Of a stretch of 64,000 nt of DNA, positions 1-8,247 are shown one piece after another (the stretch's first letter is position 1; every line of letters starts with the position of its first letter). A program made the position numbers and the translations under genes. This DNA is from Rhodobacter sp. SY28-1. Lineage in GTDB: Bacteria; Pseudomonadota; Alphaproteobacteria; Rhodobacterales; Rhodobacteraceae. The notes beneath the pieces were generated by a model, which saw only the letters and a program-made list of their open reading frames with translations, was not told where the DNA came from and did not search any database. The DNA is taken from assembly GCF_005222785.1 (NCBI RefSeq), contig NZ_STGH01000004.1, forward strand, positions 124,001-188,000, written 5' to 3'.

Positions 1-1065
1 GCCCGCTGCCACCATCTGCATCGTGCCCCCCAGCGACGAGGCAAGGCCCGCGATGTCGCCGTGCTCCTCCAACGCCTGCACCTGCGCCGTTGGCAGGATC
101 ACGCCCAGGAAGATGTTGCCCACGAACAGTGTGCTCATCGTCACCGGAAGGCTGGCCAGACCCGCCAGTGCCATCGCGAAGCCCGCGAAGGTCGCCAGCG
201 CAAAGCCAACCGTCGCCCCGGCGATCATCCGCATCGTCCCCAGTCGCTGCGACAGGGTCGAGGCGAATTGCGACGCAGCAAAGAAGCCGATCGCGTTGAC
301 CGCGAAGGCGAAGGAGAACTGGGTCGGCGACAGGCCGAACTCCTGACGGTAGACGAAGGAAGCGCTGGCGATGAAGACGAAGAAGCTGGCGAAGGCAAAG
401 CCTGCCAGGAAAGTCATCACCATGAAACCGCGGTCGGCCAGAAGCACCCTGGTACCGGCCAGCGTGCTGGCCAGATCGAACCGCTGCCGGTTGCCGTCAG
501 TCAATGTCTCCGGCAGGGCGAAGTGGATCAGGAAGAAACTCAGGATCGCCGCGACGAGCAGCGCCCAGAAGATCAGCCGCCAATCGCCGAACGCCAGCAG
601 ACCGGCCCCCGACAAGGGCGCAAGCAGGGGCGAGACCGCGATCACGATCATGATCGTCGACATCATCCGCGTCGCCTGCGGCCCGGTGGCAAGGTCGCGG
701 ATCACCGCCCGCAACACCACCATGTTCGCCGCCCCGCCCAGACCCTGCACCATCCGCCCGGCGATCAGCCATTCGATCGAGGGTGCCACCGCGCAGATCA
801 CGGTCCCGGCGATGAACAGTGCCAGCCCGGCGTAAAGCGGCGGTTTCCGCCCGGCCTGGTCGGCCCAGGGCCCATAGGCCAGCTGCGCAAGGCCGAAAGT
901 GATGAAATACCCCACGATGGTCCACTGCACTGCCTGCTGGTCCGTACCGAGGTCGCGTCCGATCTCGGGCATCGCGGGCAGATACATGTCGATGGCAAAG
1001 GGCCCGACCGCAGCCACAAGTCCCAGAATCACGGACATGAGGGTCAGGGAAAGGGTGCGTTGCAT
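1..1065 (-). CDS. Bcr/CflA-type MFS drug exporter (3' end outside window)
   Basis: Inner-membrane proton-driven efflux protein of the major facilitator superfamily, DHA1 group, Bcr/CflA subfamily. The reading frame starts at an ATG at 1065 and is still open at base 1, so the C-terminus is missing; 355 codons are visible. The first helix carries the subfamily hallmark FAIDMYLPAMP. The loop after helix 2 has motif A (GPWADQAGRKPP), and a QGLGGAANMV segment followed by an RAVIRDL stretch matches the family's helix 4 region. A dyad lies about 30 bp before the start, and a TetR gene is next upstream on the same strand, so local repression is likely. The substrate cannot be read from sequence. Confidence 0.88.
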   Translation of the reverse strand, partial: MQRTLSLTLMSVILGLVAAVGPFAIDMYLPAMPEIGRDLGTDQQAVQWTIVGYFITFGLAQLAYGPWADQAGRKPPLYAGLALFIAGTVICAVAPSIEWLIAGRMVQGLGGAANMVVLRAVIRDLATGPQATRMMSTIMIVIAVSPLLAPLSGAGLLAFGDWRLIFWALLVAAILSFFLIHFALPETLTDGNRQRFDLASTLAGTRVLLADRGFMVMTFLAGFAFASFFVFIASASFVYRQEFGLSPTQFSFAFAVNAIGFFAASQFASTLSQRLGTMRMIAGATVGFALATFAGFAMALAGLASLPVTMSTLFVGNIFLGVILPTAQVQALEEHGDIAGLASSLGGTMQMVAAG

Positions 1066-1093
1066 GACGGCTCTCCTGAAACAGACCGGCTGC

Positions 1094-1107
1094 ATACCAC
1101 TTGGTAT
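1094..1107. promoter_or_regulatory. inverted repeat, candidate TetR operator of the MFS gene
   Basis: ATACCA-CT-TGGTAT is a perfect 6+6 inverted repeat with a 2-bp spacer. It sits 28 bp upstream of the MFS start and downstream of the tetR stop, where an operator of the exporter promoter would be expected. That the neighbouring TetR protein binds it is inference. Confidence 0.55.
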
Positions 1108-1169
1108 CTATAGGCGCCAGCCCCCGATCATGGCCTTGCTCAGGACGGGTCTGGCTGCCGTGTTGGAGG

Positions 1170-1793
1170 TCAGCGGGCGCGCAAGTAGACCTGGCACATC
1201 GAGCACAGTTCTCCTTTCAGATGCGCCACTTCGGCAGGCGACAGCCCGCGTTCGAAGGCATTGCGCACCGTGCCGAAGATCACGGTGACCAGGGTCAAGG
1301 CCAGAGGTGTGGCTTCTCGCCCGGCAAGGTCGGGCGCACTCGCCAGCATCGCCTGCGTCGCGGTGTCCACGCGTTCGGCAAAGGCTTCGATCAGAGACGA
1401 GTTGTCCAATTCGGCGACGGACCGATAGAGCGCGCGCGTCACATCTGCCCGTTCGGTCTTTGCCTGCCAGTAGCAGTCGATCAGGGCCGCGACCATCGCC
1501 TCGGCGCGGCTCCCTGCCATGTTCCGGCAAACCGTTTCTATCCGCTCGGCCAGGGCATCCAGGTAGCGCGCATTGAGGGCAAAGATCAGCGCCTCCTTGT
1601 TGGGGAAGTACTGGTACATCGTCCCGACCGAGACCCCGGCCCGATGGGCAACCCGCGTCGTCGTCAGGCGGCGCGGCCCGTCGGTCAGCAAAAGCTGAAG
1701 GGTCGCCTCGAAAATCGCATCGACCGTCACCTTTGCGCGGGCCTGACGCGGTTCTTTTCTTGGTTTTGGCGGGGCCTTTTCCGTCGGTGCCAA
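1170..1793 (-). CDS. TetR/AcrR family transcriptional regulator
   Basis: Ligand-responsive repressor of 207 aa. The N-terminal helix-turn-helix (about residues 20-65) has the TetR signature, with RVAHRAGVSVGTMYQYFPNKEAL as its recognition region shown here in part: VSVGTMYQYFPNK. The rest is an alpha-helical ligand-binding domain typical of the family. A basic, proline- and lysine-rich tail of about 18 residues precedes the domain. The gene lies between the exporter (same strand, downstream) and a divergent short-chain dehydrogenase, so it may control either or both. Two different dyads flank it, one in front of each neighbour. The inducer is unknown. Confidence 0.92.
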   Translation of the reverse strand: MAPTEKAPPKPRKEPRQARAKVTVDAIFEATLQLLLTDGPRRLTTTRVAHRAGVSVGTMYQYFPNKEALIFALNARYLDALAERIETVCRNMAGSRAEAMVAALIDCYWQAKTERADVTRALYRSVAELDNSSLIEAFAERVDTATQAMLASAPDLAGREATPLALTLVTVIFGTVRNAFERGLSPAEVAHLKGELCSMCQVYLRAR

Positions 1794-1809
1794 ATGCGAA
1801 TCCTCAAAC

Positions 1810-1823
1810 TGAAGCTTCCTTCA
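1810..1823. promoter_or_regulatory. inverted repeat in the tetR/SDR divergent spacer
   Basis: TGAAG-CTTC-CTTCA lies in the 71-bp space between the divergent tetR and dehydrogenase starts. It could be an autoregulatory operator. The half-sites differ from those of the dyad before the MFS gene, so both cannot be assumed to bind the same protein. Confidence 0.35.
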
Positions 1824-1864
1824 TATCTGTAACGGGCACTTGGAACCAACGAAAGGATCACTCC

Positions 1865-2584
1865 ATGAGCCAGGAACGCATCGCGCTTGTCACCGGCGCG
1901 AACAAGGGGATCGGGTTCGAGATCGCCCGCCAGCTTGCCGAGGCGGGTGTTCGCATCTTCCTCGGGTCCCGCGACGCGGCGCGGGGCCAAACTGCAGCCG
2001 ATCAGCTTGCCGCGAAGGGCCTGAAAGTGCAGGCAATTCCGCTTGACCTGACCAACGGCGCCAGCATTGAGGCTGCTGCGGCGCACATCGCCCACCAGCA
2101 CGACCGGCTGGACATCCTCGTCAACAATGCCGGGATCTTCGACTTCTCCGACGGCGCACCGGGCAAGGCATCGATTGATGCGGTCCGGCGGGTGGTGGAG
2201 GTCAACTTCATCGGCGCGCTCGCCGTCACCCAGGCCGTCCTGCCGCTGTTGCGTGCGGCCCCGTCGGGGCGGATCGTGAACCTTGCCTCCTCGCTTGGCT
2301 CCCTGACCCTGAACGCCGATCCGTCCTCGACCTACTATGCGCAACGCTACATCGGCTACAACGCCTCGAAGGCGGCGCTGAACATGCTGACCATCCAGCT
2401 TGCGCAGGAGTTGCGGGATACGCGCGTCACCGCACATTCGGTCAGTCCGGGCTTCGTGAAGACCGACCTCACGGGTTATGGGACGATGACTCCGGAGGAA
2501 GGGGCACGGTTACCGGTGCAGTATGCGCTGGGTGACATGCCATCGGGTCAGTTCGTCGAAACCGATGGCGCGACACCCTGGTGA
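1865..2584 (+). CDS. short-chain dehydrogenase/reductase (SDR) family oxidoreductase
   Basis: Cytosolic NAD(P)-dependent oxidoreductase of 239 aa, the usual length of classical SDRs. The cofactor motif TGANKGIG is near residues 10-17, followed by NNAG (about 87-90), a catalytic Ser in VNLASS, and the YNASK catalytic Tyr/Lys. The C-terminal SPGFVKTDL stretch is also typical. An open frame extends upstream to 1733, but the ATG at 1865 directly before the Rossmann strand, preceded by GAAAGGA, is the natural start. It is divergent from tetR, so a role in removing the regulator's inducer, often a carbonyl compound, is plausible but unproven. The substrate is unknown. Confidence 0.9.
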   Translation: MSQERIALVTGANKGIGFEIARQLAEAGVRIFLGSRDAARGQTAADQLAAKGLKVQAIPLDLTNGASIEAAAAHIAHQHDRLDILVNNAGIFDFSDGAPGKASIDAVRRVVEVNFIGALAVTQAVLPLLRAAPSGRIVNLASSLGSLTLNADPSSTYYAQRYIGYNASKAALNMLTIQLAQELRDTRVTAHSVSPGFVKTDLTGYGTMTPEEGARLPVQYALGDMPSGQFVETDGATPW

Positions 2585-2656
2585 TGAAAAAGCCGTCACC
2601 TCTGGCGGCGGCGACGACCCCGGGCTATGTCGGGGAGACGTGACCCAGGGTGATAC

Positions 2657-3475
2657 ATGCCGGAACTTTCCGTCCTTCTGCCGATGCTGGTGGCGCTGAT
2701 CGTGATCGGCGCTTTCGCCGGGGTGATCGGTGGCCTTCTCGGCGTAGGCGGGGGCATCGTGCTGGTCCCCGCCTTCTTCTATGCCTTCGACCACCTTGGC
2801 TATGGTGGGAACCGGCTGATGCAGGTCTGCGTCGCGACCTCGATGGCCACCATCGTCATCACGTCCTTGCGGTCGGTCTCGGCGCATAACCGCAAGGGCG
2901 CGGTCGACTGGGAGGTGCTGAAGACCTGGGGTCCGACCCTGGTGATTTCGGCCGCCATCGGCACCTTCGTGGCGGGACAGGTGTCCTCGATGACACTGCA
3001 GGCCGTGTTCGGAACCCTCGCCGGTCTTGCCGGTCTCTGGATGGCCTTCGGTCGCGACCACTGGCGCCTGGGGGACGCGATGCCCGGCCAGCCCGTCCGC
3101 AGCGGCCTGGCCGGGGCGGTCGGGTTCTTCTCGGCGATGATGGGGATCGGCGGCGGCACTTTCGGCGTCCCCCTGATGACGCTTTATGCGATGCCGATCC
3201 ATCGGGCCGTCGCCACCGCCTCGGGCTTCGGCATCCTGATCGCGGTTCCGGCGGTCCTGGGCTTCCTGCTGCTTCCCGTAGCAGGCGCGCCGCCCTACAC
3301 GGTGGGGGCGATCAACCTTCCGGCCTTTCTTGTGGTCATCGGCACCACCTTGTTGACCACGCCGCTGGGCGTGCGTCTGGCCCATGCGATGAACCCGAAA
3401 CCGCTGAAGCGCGCCTTCGCGATCTTCCTGACCCTGGTTGCGCTGAACATGCTGCGCAAGGTTCTGGGGTGGTAG
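2657..3475 (+). CDS. TauE/SafE (DUF81) family sulfite exporter-like permease
   Basis: Integral membrane protein of 272 aa. The hallmark of the family is a duplicated glycine-rich motif: GVIGGLLGVGGGIVLVP near residues 22-38, and FFSAMMGIGGGTFGVPL in the second half. About eight hydrophobic segments can be seen. Members export or import sulfite, sulfoacetate or other organosulfonates across the inner membrane, but the substrate here cannot be assigned because no sulfur-metabolism gene is adjacent. The next gene overlaps its end by 7 nt, suggesting translational coupling. Confidence 0.88.
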   Translation: MPELSVLLPMLVALIVIGAFAGVIGGLLGVGGGIVLVPAFFYAFDHLGYGGNRLMQVCVATSMATIVITSLRSVSAHNRKGAVDWEVLKTWGPTLVISAAIGTFVAGQVSSMTLQAVFGTLAGLAGLWMAFGRDHWRLGDAMPGQPVRSGLAGAVGFFSAMMGIGGGTFGVPLMTLYAMPIHRAVATASGFGILIAVPAVLGFLLLPVAGAPPYTVGAINLPAFLVVIGTTLLTTPLGVRLAHAMNPKPLKRAFAIFLTLVALNMLRKVLGW

Positions 3476-4209
3476 GGCAGGGCTGGCAGAGGATCGGGCC
3501 AGACCCGGCCATCGCCGCCTGGGCCGACGCAGCCCGGCAAGCCGCCCTCGCCACCCTCGCCACGACGGCGGAACCCTGGCGTTGCGGAGGCACCTGGTTC
3601 GTCGGCGTCGATGCGTTGCCCAACGGCCCGGACGGCAGGATCAATGGCACGCCCTTCCCCTGGGGCGCTCTACCGCTTTCGCCCGAGCCTTTGCACAAGG
3701 CTCAGCTTTCCGTCATCCGCCCCGGCTACCCGCAACCCTCGCCTGAGGAAACCTCCGCCGCCTTCGCCTTCCGCCGCGACCGGGATGCCGCCCACCTTGA
3801 CGGCCTTCTTCCCATCGGCCCGGAAAAGCGGCGCATGGTCAAAGAGCCCCACGCCTGGATCCTCGGCCTGCCCCTGAATGACACCCAAGCCTCGCCTCTG
3901 ACGGTCTGGGAGGGCAGCCACGAAATCCTTCGCACAGCGCTTCTGAAGGCCCTCGAACCCCTCCCGCCCGAAACCTGGGGCGACATCGACATCACCGAAG
4001 CCTACCAGCAGGCCCGCCGCGACATCTTCGCGACCTGCCGCCGGATCGAATTGGCCGCGAAACCCGGCGAGGCCACGCTCTTGCACCGTCTCACGCTCCA
4101 CGGCGTTGCTGCCTGGAAACCGGGGGACAGCGCGCCCCCGGAAGGCCGGATGATCGCCTACCTCCGCCCGCAGCTCGCGACCATTCACCAGTGGCTCACC
4201 GCCCCCTGA
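3469..4209 (+). CDS. conserved protein, possibly phytanoyl-CoA dioxygenase-like
   Basis: Protein of 246 aa with a GTG start overlapping the permease gene by 7 nt. I do not recognise it with certainty. It contains KEPHAWILGLPL, then LTVWEGSHEIL (like the GSH turn of phytanoyl-CoA dioxygenases), then LHRLTLHGVAAW and GRMIAYLRPQL, which resemble the distal His and Arg elements of Fe(II)/2-oxoglutarate oxygenases. A clear HxD metal motif was not identified, so catalytic activity is doubtful. No signal peptide or membrane segment is visible. Coupling to the TauE-like gene is the only functional hint. Confidence 0.6.
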   Translation: MVGQGWQRIGPDPAIAAWADAARQAALATLATTAEPWRCGGTWFVGVDALPNGPDGRINGTPFPWGALPLSPEPLHKAQLSVIRPGYPQPSPEETSAAFAFRRDRDAAHLDGLLPIGPEKRRMVKEPHAWILGLPLNDTQASPLTVWEGSHEILRTALLKALEPLPPETWGDIDITEAYQQARRDIFATCRRIELAAKPGEATLLHRLTLHGVAAWKPGDSAPPEGRMIAYLRPQLATIHQWLTAP

Positions 4210-4210
4210 T

Positions 4211-4286
4211 TTGCCCATTCCCAAATACTCTCGGGGGTCCGGGGGGCGAAGCGCCCCCGGCGGAAGACAAGCGGGCGAAGTCCCGC
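4211..4286 (+). repeat. dispersed intergenic repeat, copy 1
   Basis: This stretch between two convergent genes contains CCAAATACTC, a GGGGGCG-AAG-CGCCCCC hairpin (4242-4258) and a smaller GCGGG-CGAAGT-CCCGC hairpin (4271-4286). The same order of elements recurs at 45796-45873 in the same orientation, also between convergent genes. It may act as a transcription end or mRNA stabiliser; there is no T-run, so it is not a classical intrinsic terminator. Confidence 0.7.
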
Positions 4287-4324
4287 GCAGGCGCCCTATA
4301 GGAACGTGCCGAAGGTACTCAATT

Positions 4325-4558
4325 TCACGAGCGTTCCAGCCGAGCCATCCGACCGCCCCGGCGCTTCTGCAGACGCGGGGCGCGCTCCGGAAGCTCGGCC
4401 ATTACCACGGCCCGTTCCTCGTGGGTCATCCGGGACCAGCCGGAAATCTCGTCGATTGACCGGAAGCAGCCGACACAGATGCGTTCCTCGGGGTGGACGA
4501 CGCAGAGCTTGACGCAAGGCGAGGCGATCTCGTCGCGCTTCCAGACATCGTCCTTCAC
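4325..4558 (-). CDS. DUF1289 domain-containing protein
   Basis: Small protein of 77 aa with the DUF1289 pattern: SPCVKLCVVHPEERICVGC, then an IDEISGW helix and MTHEERAVVMAELP. The conserved cysteines suggest metal or Fe-S binding, but the function is unknown. I chose the GTG at 4558, four bases after the ruvX stop. The longer open frame back to 4711 lies entirely inside ruvX and would have no family counterpart. It is the last gene of the ccmI-ruvX-DUF1289 cluster. Confidence 0.82.
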   Translation of the reverse strand: MKDDVWKRDEIASPCVKLCVVHPEERICVGCFRSIDEISGWSRMTHEERAVVMAELPERAPRLQKRRGGRMARLERS

Positions 4559-4562
4559 AGAC

Positions 4563-5036
4563 TTACCCTCGCCCAAGATGCGCCATCCGGTCCAGCGCGC
4601 CTTGCAGGATATAGCCCGCAGCCACCTGGTCGATAACCTCTTTCCGACGCTTTCTCGACGTATCCGCCTCAAGCAGTGCCCTTTCTGCCGCAACCGTGGA
4701 CAGACGCTCATCCCAATAGCAGATCGGCAAGGCTGTCAGCTTTTCCAGATTGCGCGCAAAGGCCTGGGTCGCCTGCACCCGCGGCCCGACCGAGCCATCC
4801 ATGTTCAAAGGCAACCCCAGCACGATGCCCGCCGCCCCCCGCGTGTCCAGAAGCGTCAGAAGTCGGCCCGCGTCGATGGTGAACTTCTCACGCCGGATCA
4901 CCTCGGTGGGCGTCGCGACCTGTCGCCGCAGATCGGACAGGGCGACACCGATGGTCTTGTCGCCCAGATCAAGCCCCGCAATCGCCCGGTTCGGGGGCAG
5001 GGCGGCCAGGAAGTCCTCGACACCGGCACAGATCAC
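4563..5036 (-). CDS. ruvX: Holliday junction resolvase-like protein RuvX/YqgF
   Basis: RNase H-fold nuclease of 157 aa acting in rRNA processing (pre-16S) or Holliday junction resolution. [16 protein letters not shown] near residues 20-35 holds the first catalytic Asp. [13 protein letters not shown] and the YWDERLST block carrying the conserved acidic residue follow, with the last conserved Asp in the EVIDQVAA helix. Length and motif order fit the family. Its ATG overlaps the ccmI stop by 4 nt (ATGA), so the two are translationally coupled. Confidence 0.93.
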   Translation of the reverse strand: MICAGVEDFLAALPPNRAIAGLDLGDKTIGVALSDLRRQVATPTEVIRREKFTIDAGRLLTLLDTRGAAGIVLGLPLNMDGSVGPRVQATQAFARNLEKLTALPICYWDERLSTVAAERALLEADTSRKRRKEVIDQVAAGYILQGALDRMAHLGRG

Positions 5037-6235
5037 GGGTTCAGCCCGCTTTCCACCGCCGCAAGCCGCAGGAAGGACAACTCGGCCGGGCGCCCCTCGA
5101 ACTTGGTCTTCGCCTCGTCATAGATCGTTTGCGCCTCTGGCAAGCGTTCCAGCACCGCCAACGACCGGATCAGCCGGTTCCAGTCCTCGACCGAGCCGCC
5201 CTCGGTCGCAAGCCGGTCGGACAGTTGCGCCACCATGCCCTCGATCATCGCCTGCCGGTCCTCAGGGCTCATATCGCCCGCTGCCGCCATATCCTCTGCC
5301 GTCGGCCCATTCTGTCCGGCCGCTTCGGGCGGGGCATAGCGGATGCCGGCCAGTTCGGCCACATCCCCGATGCGTTCGCGGATCGAGGCCGTCCAGGGCG
5401 CATCCGGCGTGCCGCCTTCCAGCAACGGCCGCCAGAAGCGGAAGGCCTGGTCGAAGCGACCGCCCTGCAGGAACATCTCGCCCACCAGATAGCGGGCCAG
5501 TTCGTTCGACATGTCCGCCTGCAGGCTGGCCCGCAGCGCCGCCTCGGCCTCGGGCGAGACATAGCCGCCCGCCTCGGCCACCAGCACCAGCGCCAGGTTG
5601 GCATGATCGACCGACCCGGCCTTGTCGCCCAACACCGCCAGAAGCCGTTCCTGCACCCGGATCGCCTCTTGCGGCTTGCCAGCCTCGAAGGCAGTGCGGA
5701 ACCGGCTGCGCAGCATCTCGGGGTCGGTCACCTGTGCAAGCTCGGCCGCGAGGCGCTCATCCAGTGCCGGAATGCGCGCGCGGCCCAGAGTCTGCAACTC
5801 GGCCTCCTGCGACGGGCGGCCAGCGATGCCCGCATCAAGGGCCGCCAGCCGGGGCTGCAGCGCCATGTCAGGATAGCCCGGTGCGCCAAGCGCCCAGTAG
5901 GCGGCCAGCGCGCCCGGCAGCGTCACGGCGACGATCAGCGCGGGGACCGTGGCCAGGCGGCTGCCCGCACCAGCGACCTTCGCCTCTGCGCTGCGTGCGC
6001 GGTCCGCATCCAGCACCCGCTTGCCGATCTCGGCCCGCAGCCGGGCGGCCTCGTCCGGACCGATCGTCCCGCGCTCCAGGTCGCGGTCCACTTCGGCCAG
6101 CTGGTCACGGTAGACCGACAGGTCGGCATTCGGCGCCGCGCCCGCGACCGGTGACCGCCGCAGCGCCCCGATCAGCACCGATGCGACAAGTGCCGCCAGT
6201 GCCGCCGCCACCGCCCAGAACAGTCCGCCTGACAT
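5033..6235 (-). CDS. ccmI: cytochrome c maturation protein CcmI
   Basis: Inner-membrane chaperone that holds apocytochrome c for haem ligation. About 400 aa: an N-terminal membrane segment ([20 protein letters not shown]), a cytoplasmic region rich in charged heptads with [16 protein letters not shown] (the CcmI-1 signature), a second membrane segment near residues 95-115, and a periplasmic TPR domain. I start at the ATG at 6235 directly before the first membrane segment, as in homologues; an ATG at 6271 is possible. The other ccm genes are not in this window. Its last codons overlap ruvX. Confidence 0.88.
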   Translation of the reverse strand: MSGGLFWAVAAALAALVASVLIGALRRSPVAGAAPNADLSVYRDQLAEVDRDLERGTIGPDEAARLRAEIGKRVLDADRARSAEAKVAGAGSRLATVPALIVAVTLPGALAAYWALGAPGYPDMALQPRLAALDAGIAGRPSQEAELQTLGRARIPALDERLAAELAQVTDPEMLRSRFRTAFEAGKPQEAIRVQERLLAVLGDKAGSVDHANLALVLVAEAGGYVSPEAEAALRASLQADMSNELARYLVGEMFLQGGRFDQAFRFWRPLLEGGTPDAPWTASIRERIGDVAELAGIRYAPPEAAGQNGPTAEDMAAAGDMSPEDRQAMIEGMVAQLSDRLATEGGSVEDWNRLIRSLAVLERLPEAQTIYDEAKTKFEGRPAELSFLRLAAVESGLNP

Positions 6236-6464
6236 CGCCTGCTTCGAACCCCCGTAAGTCCGCCCCGACATAGTCGTTTCACCGCGCCCAAGAAAGGGGC
6301 ATTCGGCCGCAGCACCAGACCGTGATGGCCTGCCCGCGGCACCCCGAGCGACCATGTCGCAATTTTCCCGATTGTGCCGCAGGTGGGTGTGGCTATATCC
6401 CACATCTCATCCAAGACATGTCTGCCGGATCCGTCTGGCAGCCCCCGTCCGACAAGAGGCCCCG

Positions 6465-7712
6465 ATGAAGCGCTATTCGGTCTTTGCCATCGCCCGCGAG
6501 GCAGTCCGCTACCACATGGGCTGGGAACGCGCCTGGGCCTCGCCCGAGCCGAAAGCGTCCTATGACGCGATCATCGTGGGGGCAGGGGGCCATGGCCTGG
6601 CCACGGCCTACTACCTTGGCAAGAACTTCGGTATCACCAACGTCGCCATCATCGAAAAGGGCTGGCTGGGTGGCGGCAATACGGGCCGGAACACCACGAT
6701 CATCCGCTCGAACTACCTGCAGGACCCGTCAGCCGCGATCTATGAAAAGGCCCGGTCGCTGTATGAAACGCTGTCGCAGGACCTGAACTACAACGTCATG
6801 TTCTCTCCGCGCGGCGTAATGATGCTGGCCCAGACCCATCACGAGGTGCGCGGCTACCTGCGCACCGCCCATGCCAACGCCCTGCAGGGCGTGCAGACCG
6901 AATTCATCAGCCGCGAGAGGGTGAAGGAACTCTGCCCGATCCTGAACATCGACGGCCCGCGCTACCCCGTCCTCGGTGCCCTCTGGCAGCCGCGCGGTGG
7001 TACCGGACGGCACGACGCAGTCGCCTGGGGCTATGCCCGCGCCTGTTCGGCGATGGGGATGCACGTCATTCAGAACTGCGAAGTCAAAGGGGTGCGGTCG
7101 GAGAACGGCCAGGTCACCGGGGTCGAGACCACCAAAGGTTTCATCGGCACGAAGAAACTGGGGATGGTCGTCGCCGGCCACTCGGGCCAACTGGCCGAAA
7201 TGGCGGGCTTCCGCCTGCCGATCGAGGCCGTGGCGCTTCAGGCCCTCGTCTCGGAACCGATCAAGCCCTGCATGGACGTCGTGGTGATGGCCAACACCGT
7301 CCACGGCTACATGTCGCAATCCGACAAGGGCGAGATGGTGATCGGCGGCGGCACCGACGGGTTCAACAACTACACCCAGCGCGGGTCTTTCCACCACATC
7401 GAGGAGACGCTCCGCGCCCTGGTCGAAACCTTCCCGATCATCTCGCGCCTCAAGATGCTCCGCCAGTGGGGCGGGATCGTCGACATGACCGGCGACCGCT
7501 CGCCCATCATCTCGAAGACCCCCTTGGGCAACTGCTTCATCAACTGCGGCTGGGGCACCGGCGGGTTCAAGGCGATCCCCGGCTCGGGCTGGGCGATGGC
7601 GGAACTGATGGCCAAGGGCGAACCGGGCCCGCTTGCCGAAGACTTCAACATGTGGCGGTTCAAGGACGGCCAGTTCATCGACGAATCCGTAGCCGCCGGG
7701 GTGGCGCACTGA
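6465..7712 (+). CDS. soxB: sarcosine oxidase beta subunit
   Basis: FAD/FMN-binding catalytic subunit of heterotetrameric sarcosine oxidase, which oxidises sarcosine to glycine with transfer of the methyl carbon to tetrahydrofolate and release of H2O2. It is 415 aa, the usual size. The dinucleotide fold GAGGHGLATAYYLG lies near residues 35-50, and GGGNTGRNTTIIRSNY matches the flavin-binding region of SoxB. The ATG at 6465 follows AAGAGGC; the frame is open further upstream, but homologues begin MKRYS. It is the first gene of the operon. The soxD-soxA-soxG genes follow only after two unrelated genes. Confidence 0.95.
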   Translation: MKRYSVFAIAREAVRYHMGWERAWASPEPKASYDAIIVGAGGHGLATAYYLGKNFGITNVAIIEKGWLGGGNTGRNTTIIRSNYLQDPSAAIYEKARSLYETLSQDLNYNVMFSPRGVMMLAQTHHEVRGYLRTAHANALQGVQTEFISRERVKELCPILNIDGPRYPVLGALWQPRGGTGRHDAVAWGYARACSAMGMHVIQNCEVKGVRSENGQVTGVETTKGFIGTKKLGMVVAGHSGQLAEMAGFRLPIEAVALQALVSEPIKPCMDVVVMANTVHGYMSQSDKGEMVIGGGTDGFNNYTQRGSFHHIEETLRALVETFPIISRLKMLRQWGGIVDMTGDRSPIISKTPLGNCFINCGWGTGGFKAIPGSGWAMAELMAKGEPGPLAEDFNMWRFKDGQFIDESVAAGVAH

Positions 7713-7745
7713 TGCACCCGCGTCGGCGAAATCCTGCCGTGCCTC

Positions 7746-7765
7746 CAGCGGGTCGGAACCCGCTG
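7746..7765 (+). other. intercistronic hairpin after soxB
   Basis: CAGCGGGT-CGGA-ACCCGCTG forms an 8-bp perfect stem 33 nt after the soxB stop. No T-run follows, so it is more likely an mRNA-processing or stabilising structure than a terminator. Confidence 0.5.
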
Positions 7766-7815
7766 CGGATGCCCGGCGTTTCCATGCCAGTTCAACATTG
7801 CATGGAGACACTCCA

Positions 7816-8154
7816 ATGGCCGATCAGGAAAGCTACAAGCAGGACACCTACAAGACCAATGTGCGCGAAATCCGCACGACCGAAAGCTCGGGCAGCGGCA
7901 TGGCGCTTATCGTCGGCGGCCTTGTCGTCGCGGTTGCCTTCGTCATCTGGCTGGTCTTCGGCGGGACGGAACCGGTCGCAACGACCGTCCCTGCTTCCGA
8001 CACCACCAATGTCACCGTCGAGGCCCCGGCCGCGCCGGCTGACACCACGACCAACGTCACCATCGACCCGGCGCCCGAAGTGGCCGATCCAGTCGCCCCG
8101 GCTGACGGCGCCGAGCCTGCTCCCGAAGCCACTCCGGCTCCTGCCACCGAATAA
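7816..8154 (+). CDS. small single-span membrane protein of unknown function
   Basis: Protein of 112 aa. A charged N-terminus of about 30 residues is followed by one hydrophobic span (MALIVGGLVVAVAFVIWLVF, about residues 29-48). The Ala/Pro/Thr-rich tail is acidic and of low complexity, probably exported to the periplasm. The ATG at 7816 is preceded by GGAGACA. I do not recognise a family. It lies between soxB and the rest of the sarcosine oxidase genes and is bracketed by two hairpins, so it is probably transcribed with them. No function is assigned. Confidence 0.75.
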   Translation: MADQESYKQDTYKTNVREIRTTESSGSGMALIVGGLVVAVAFVIWLVFGGTEPVATTVPASDTTNVTVEAPAAPADTTTNVTIDPAPEVADPVAPADGAEPAPEATPAPATE

Positions 8155-8183
8155 CGCGGCAGTTCCGCGAGACCTGACTTCGA

Positions 8184-8211
8184 CTGGCGCGTGCCTTCGG
8201 GTGCGCGCCAG
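8184..8211 (+). other. 12-bp UUCG-loop hairpin between the two inserted genes
   Basis: CTGGCGCGTGCC-TTCG-GGTGCGCGCCAG pairs over 12 positions (two of them G-U) with a UUCG tetraloop, a very stable RNA fold. It lies 30 nt after the membrane-protein stop and 36 nt before the methyltransferase start. No T-run follows. Confidence 0.6.
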
Positions 8212-8247
8212 CGCATGTTCCGGCATTCCGGTTCCAGGGGACCTGCC

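Noticed and set aside
4559-4711. Longer DUF1289 protein beginning inside ruvX
   Set aside because: The extra 51 codons lie within ruvX in another frame and do not match the family; a GTG just after the ruvX stop fits better.
7798-7816. TTG start for the small membrane protein
   Set aside because: The ATG at 7816 has a better-placed GGAGACA site and begins directly before the conserved-looking hydrophilic N-terminus.
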